A stretch of 7,999 bases of DNA. Origin: an uncultured Pseudomonadota bacterium. GTDB taxonomy: Bacteria; Pseudomonadota; Gammaproteobacteria; Steroidobacterales; Steroidobacteraceae. The stretch covers positions 1 through 7,999 of the forward strand of contig CAITAM010000288.1 in assembly GCA_903890265.1 (NCBI GenBank). The letters run 5' to 3'. Of the stretch, positions 6,752-7,999 are shown piece by piece. Made by a program: the position numbers and the translations under genes. Position 1 is the stretch's first letter. Every line of letters starts with the position of its first letter. The notes under the pieces are model-generated. The model made no database searches. It saw only the letters and a list, made by a program, of their open reading frames with translations, and was not told the DNA's origin.

Positions 6752-7960
6752 ATGGATCTAAACACCGAGCGGGCGGTCGACCAATGGCTGGGGCCGCCGC
6801 TGTGCGCCCTGGCATCGATGGTTCACGCGCTGCGGCCCGACCGCGCGCCCGGCCACCCGCCGCGGACCGTGGTCGTGATGCTGCTCTCGGAGATGGGCAG
6901 CATGGTCTGCTCGCAGCCCATGTGGCGGGCGCTCAAGGCCCGCTATCCCGGTGCCACGCTCTACGCGCTCGTGCTCGAGAAGAACCGTGCGGTGATTGAC
7001 CTGCTTGGCGAGATTCCGCGCGAGAACGTGCTGACGATCTCCGACGCCAGCCCCTGGCGCTTCATCCGCGAGTCGTTGGCGATGGTGCGACGACTCCGGC
7101 GCCTTGCCGTCGATGCGGTCGTGGACTGCGAACTCTTCGCACGCTTTACGGCGCTCCTGTCGTTCGCGAGCGGCGCGCCGATTCGGGTCGGATTCGATCC
7201 GCTGACCCAGGAAGGCCTCTACCGCGGACGCCTCAACAACCGTCGCGTGCCGTACAACCCCTACGTGCACATCGCGGGTCAGTACCTCACGCTCGCCGGG
7301 GCGCTGGACAGTGCGGCGACGCCACCGGCCAAGGCCGCCGCGCCGGCGGCGCGTCCGGCCCTTCTGCCGCTGCCGCTCGACGAGCCGGCGGTCGGTGCGT
7401 GCCAGACCCGCCTGCGGACGGAGTACCCGGGGCTCGGCGAACGGCCGCTCGTCCTCCTGTTTCCCGGCGTCGGGGTGCTGACGATCCGCGGCTGGCCCGT
7501 CGAGAGCTACGCGCTGCTCGCGATGGAGCTGATCGGCCGCGGCTACGCGGTCGCGGTCATCGGCCCGCCCGAGGACGTGCCGCTCGGTGAGCGGATCGTC
7601 GCGGCCTGCCGCCATCCGGCCTGCATCAACCTGGCCGGCACGACGAGGAGCATTGCCGACCTGATGCCGCTGTTCGAGGTGGCGGAACTGCTGATCGGCA
7701 ACGACGGCGGCCCGTGTCACTTCGCAGCCCTGACCCGGGTGCGCATCCTCACCTTCTTCGGGCCGGAGACGCCGCTGCTCTACGCGCCCCTCGGGCGCAC
7801 GGCGGCCACGCTGTACCAGCCGCTCGCCTGTTCGCCCTGCCTGACCGCCTACAACCACCGCCGCACTTATTGCGATGGCGACAACGTCTGTCTGCGCCAG
7901 ATCGGGGTTCCGGCGGCGCTGGAGGCCACCCTCCAGCTCCTCGCGAGTCCGCGCGCATGA
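6752..7960 (+). CDS. Glycosyltransferase family 9 protein (heptosyltransferase-like)
   Basis: The 402-residue product resembles ADP-heptose:LPS heptosyltransferases (WaaC/WaaF/RfaF group), two-domain GT-B enzymes at the inner face of the inner membrane. The N-terminal domain begins with the GT9-type strand VVVMLLSEMGSMVCSQP (40-56), then WRALKARYPGA. The C-terminal donor-binding domain has LVLLFPGVG (233-241) and LLIGNDGGPCHFAALTRVR (313-331), the counterpart of the family's NDTGPxHxA motif, then FFGPETP (335-341). A Cys cluster near the end (Cys360, 363, 374, 380) is seen in several GT9 subgroups. The usual Asp of the N-terminal GD motif is replaced by Ser50. Its place after gmhA-hldE-gmhB supports use of ADP-heptose or a related sugar in LPS core assembly, but the acceptor cannot be read from sequence. 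ATG 6752 is the first usable start after gmhB; upstream of it lie no in-frame ATG, GTG or TTG codons in the gap. The gene ends within ATGA, overlapping the next start. Confidence 0.87.
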   Translation: MDLNTERAVDQWLGPPLCALASMVHALRPDRAPGHPPRTVVVMLLSEMGSMVCSQPMWRALKARYPGATLYALVLEKNRAVIDLLGEIPRENVLTISDASPWRFIRESLAMVRRLRRLAVDAVVDCELFARFTALLSFASGAPIRVGFDPLTQEGLYRGRLNNRRVPYNPYVHIAGQYLTLAGALDSAATPPAKAAAPAARPALLPLPLDEPAVGACQTRLRTEYPGLGERPLVLLFPGVGVLTIRGWPVESYALLAMELIGRGYAVAVIGPPEDVPLGERIVAACRHPACINLAGTTRSIADLMPLFEVAELLIGNDGGPCHFAALTRVRILTFFGPETPLLYAPLGRTAATLYQPLACSPCLTAYNHRRTYCDGDNVCLRQIGVPAALEATLQLLASPRA

Positions 7961-7999
7961 GGACGAGCACGAGCCAGAGCCAGAGCCAGAGCCAGAGCC
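7957..7999 (+). CDS. Start of a further operon gene with Ser-Gln repeat N-terminus (partial)
   Basis: An ATG within ATGA overlaps the glycosyltransferase stop by four bases, the same junction style as two others in this operon. The frame reads MRTSTS followed by alternating Gln-Ser to the window edge. Only 14 complete codons are visible, so the product cannot be identified; by position it may be another LPS core enzyme such as a glycosyltransferase or kinase. A Ser-Gln repeat at the extreme N-terminus is unusual for such enzymes, so the true start could lie further downstream. Confidence 0.5.
   Translation, partial: MRTSTSQSQSQSQS
7966..7999 (+). repeat. Hexanucleotide tandem repeat (AGCCAG)n
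   Basis: Four exact AGCCAG units (7972-7995) are followed by AGCC at the window edge and preceded by a degenerate unit, AGCACG (7966-7971). The total copy number is unknown because the repeat runs out of the window. In the frame of the ATG at 7957 it encodes Ser-Gln. A six-base unit keeps the frame, so copy changes would vary peptide length and not switch the gene on or off. Confidence 0.9.

Noticed and set aside
1..7999. CRISPR arrays, tRNA or rRNA genes, insertion sequences, integrases and attachment sites.
   Set aside because: None was seen. The only tandem repeat is the six-base unit at the right edge, which has no spacers.

Overview
The window is a GC-rich bacterial chromosome segment with tightly packed genes. 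The gene content is that of a lipopolysaccharide-making Gram-negative, most likely a high-GC gammaproteobacterium of Xanthomonadales, Nevskiales or Steroidobacter type. That placement rests on the bifunctional HldE, the FdxA-type ferredoxin remnant and the general composition; no ribosomal RNA or other firm marker is present.

The left part (1-3881) is read on the minus strand. It holds the C-terminal remnant of an FdxA-like ferredoxin at the very edge, then a large membrane sensor histidine kinase with a periplasmic TPR domain, then a strong hairpin that probably ends the next transcript, then a cyclopropane-fatty-acyl-phospholipid synthase (cfa) with all expected active-site residues. A divergent intergenic region of about 225 bases (3882-4106) separates cfa from the plus-strand genes.

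The right part (4107-7999) is a plus-strand LPS inner-core heptose operon: gmhA, hldE, gmhB, a family 9 glycosyltransferase, and the first codons of a further gene. GmhA isomerises sedoheptulose 7-phosphate, HldE phosphorylates C1, GmhB removes the C7 phosphate and HldE adds AMP. Together they give ADP-D-glycero-D-manno-heptose. The epimerase HldD is not in the window. The glycosyltransferase probably uses this or a related activated sugar at the inner membrane. Three gene junctions overlap by exactly four bases (TTGA, GTGA, ATGA), which points to translational coupling.

Most of the window is ordinary and well explained. The points that deserve a second look are the headless ferredoxin fragment with shifted base composition abutting the kinase stop codon, the loss of the usual N-terminal Asp in the GT9 protein, the hexanucleotide Ser-Gln repeat at the start of the last gene, and the apparent orphan status of the histidine kinase. 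I see no convincing evidence for a wholly new system.
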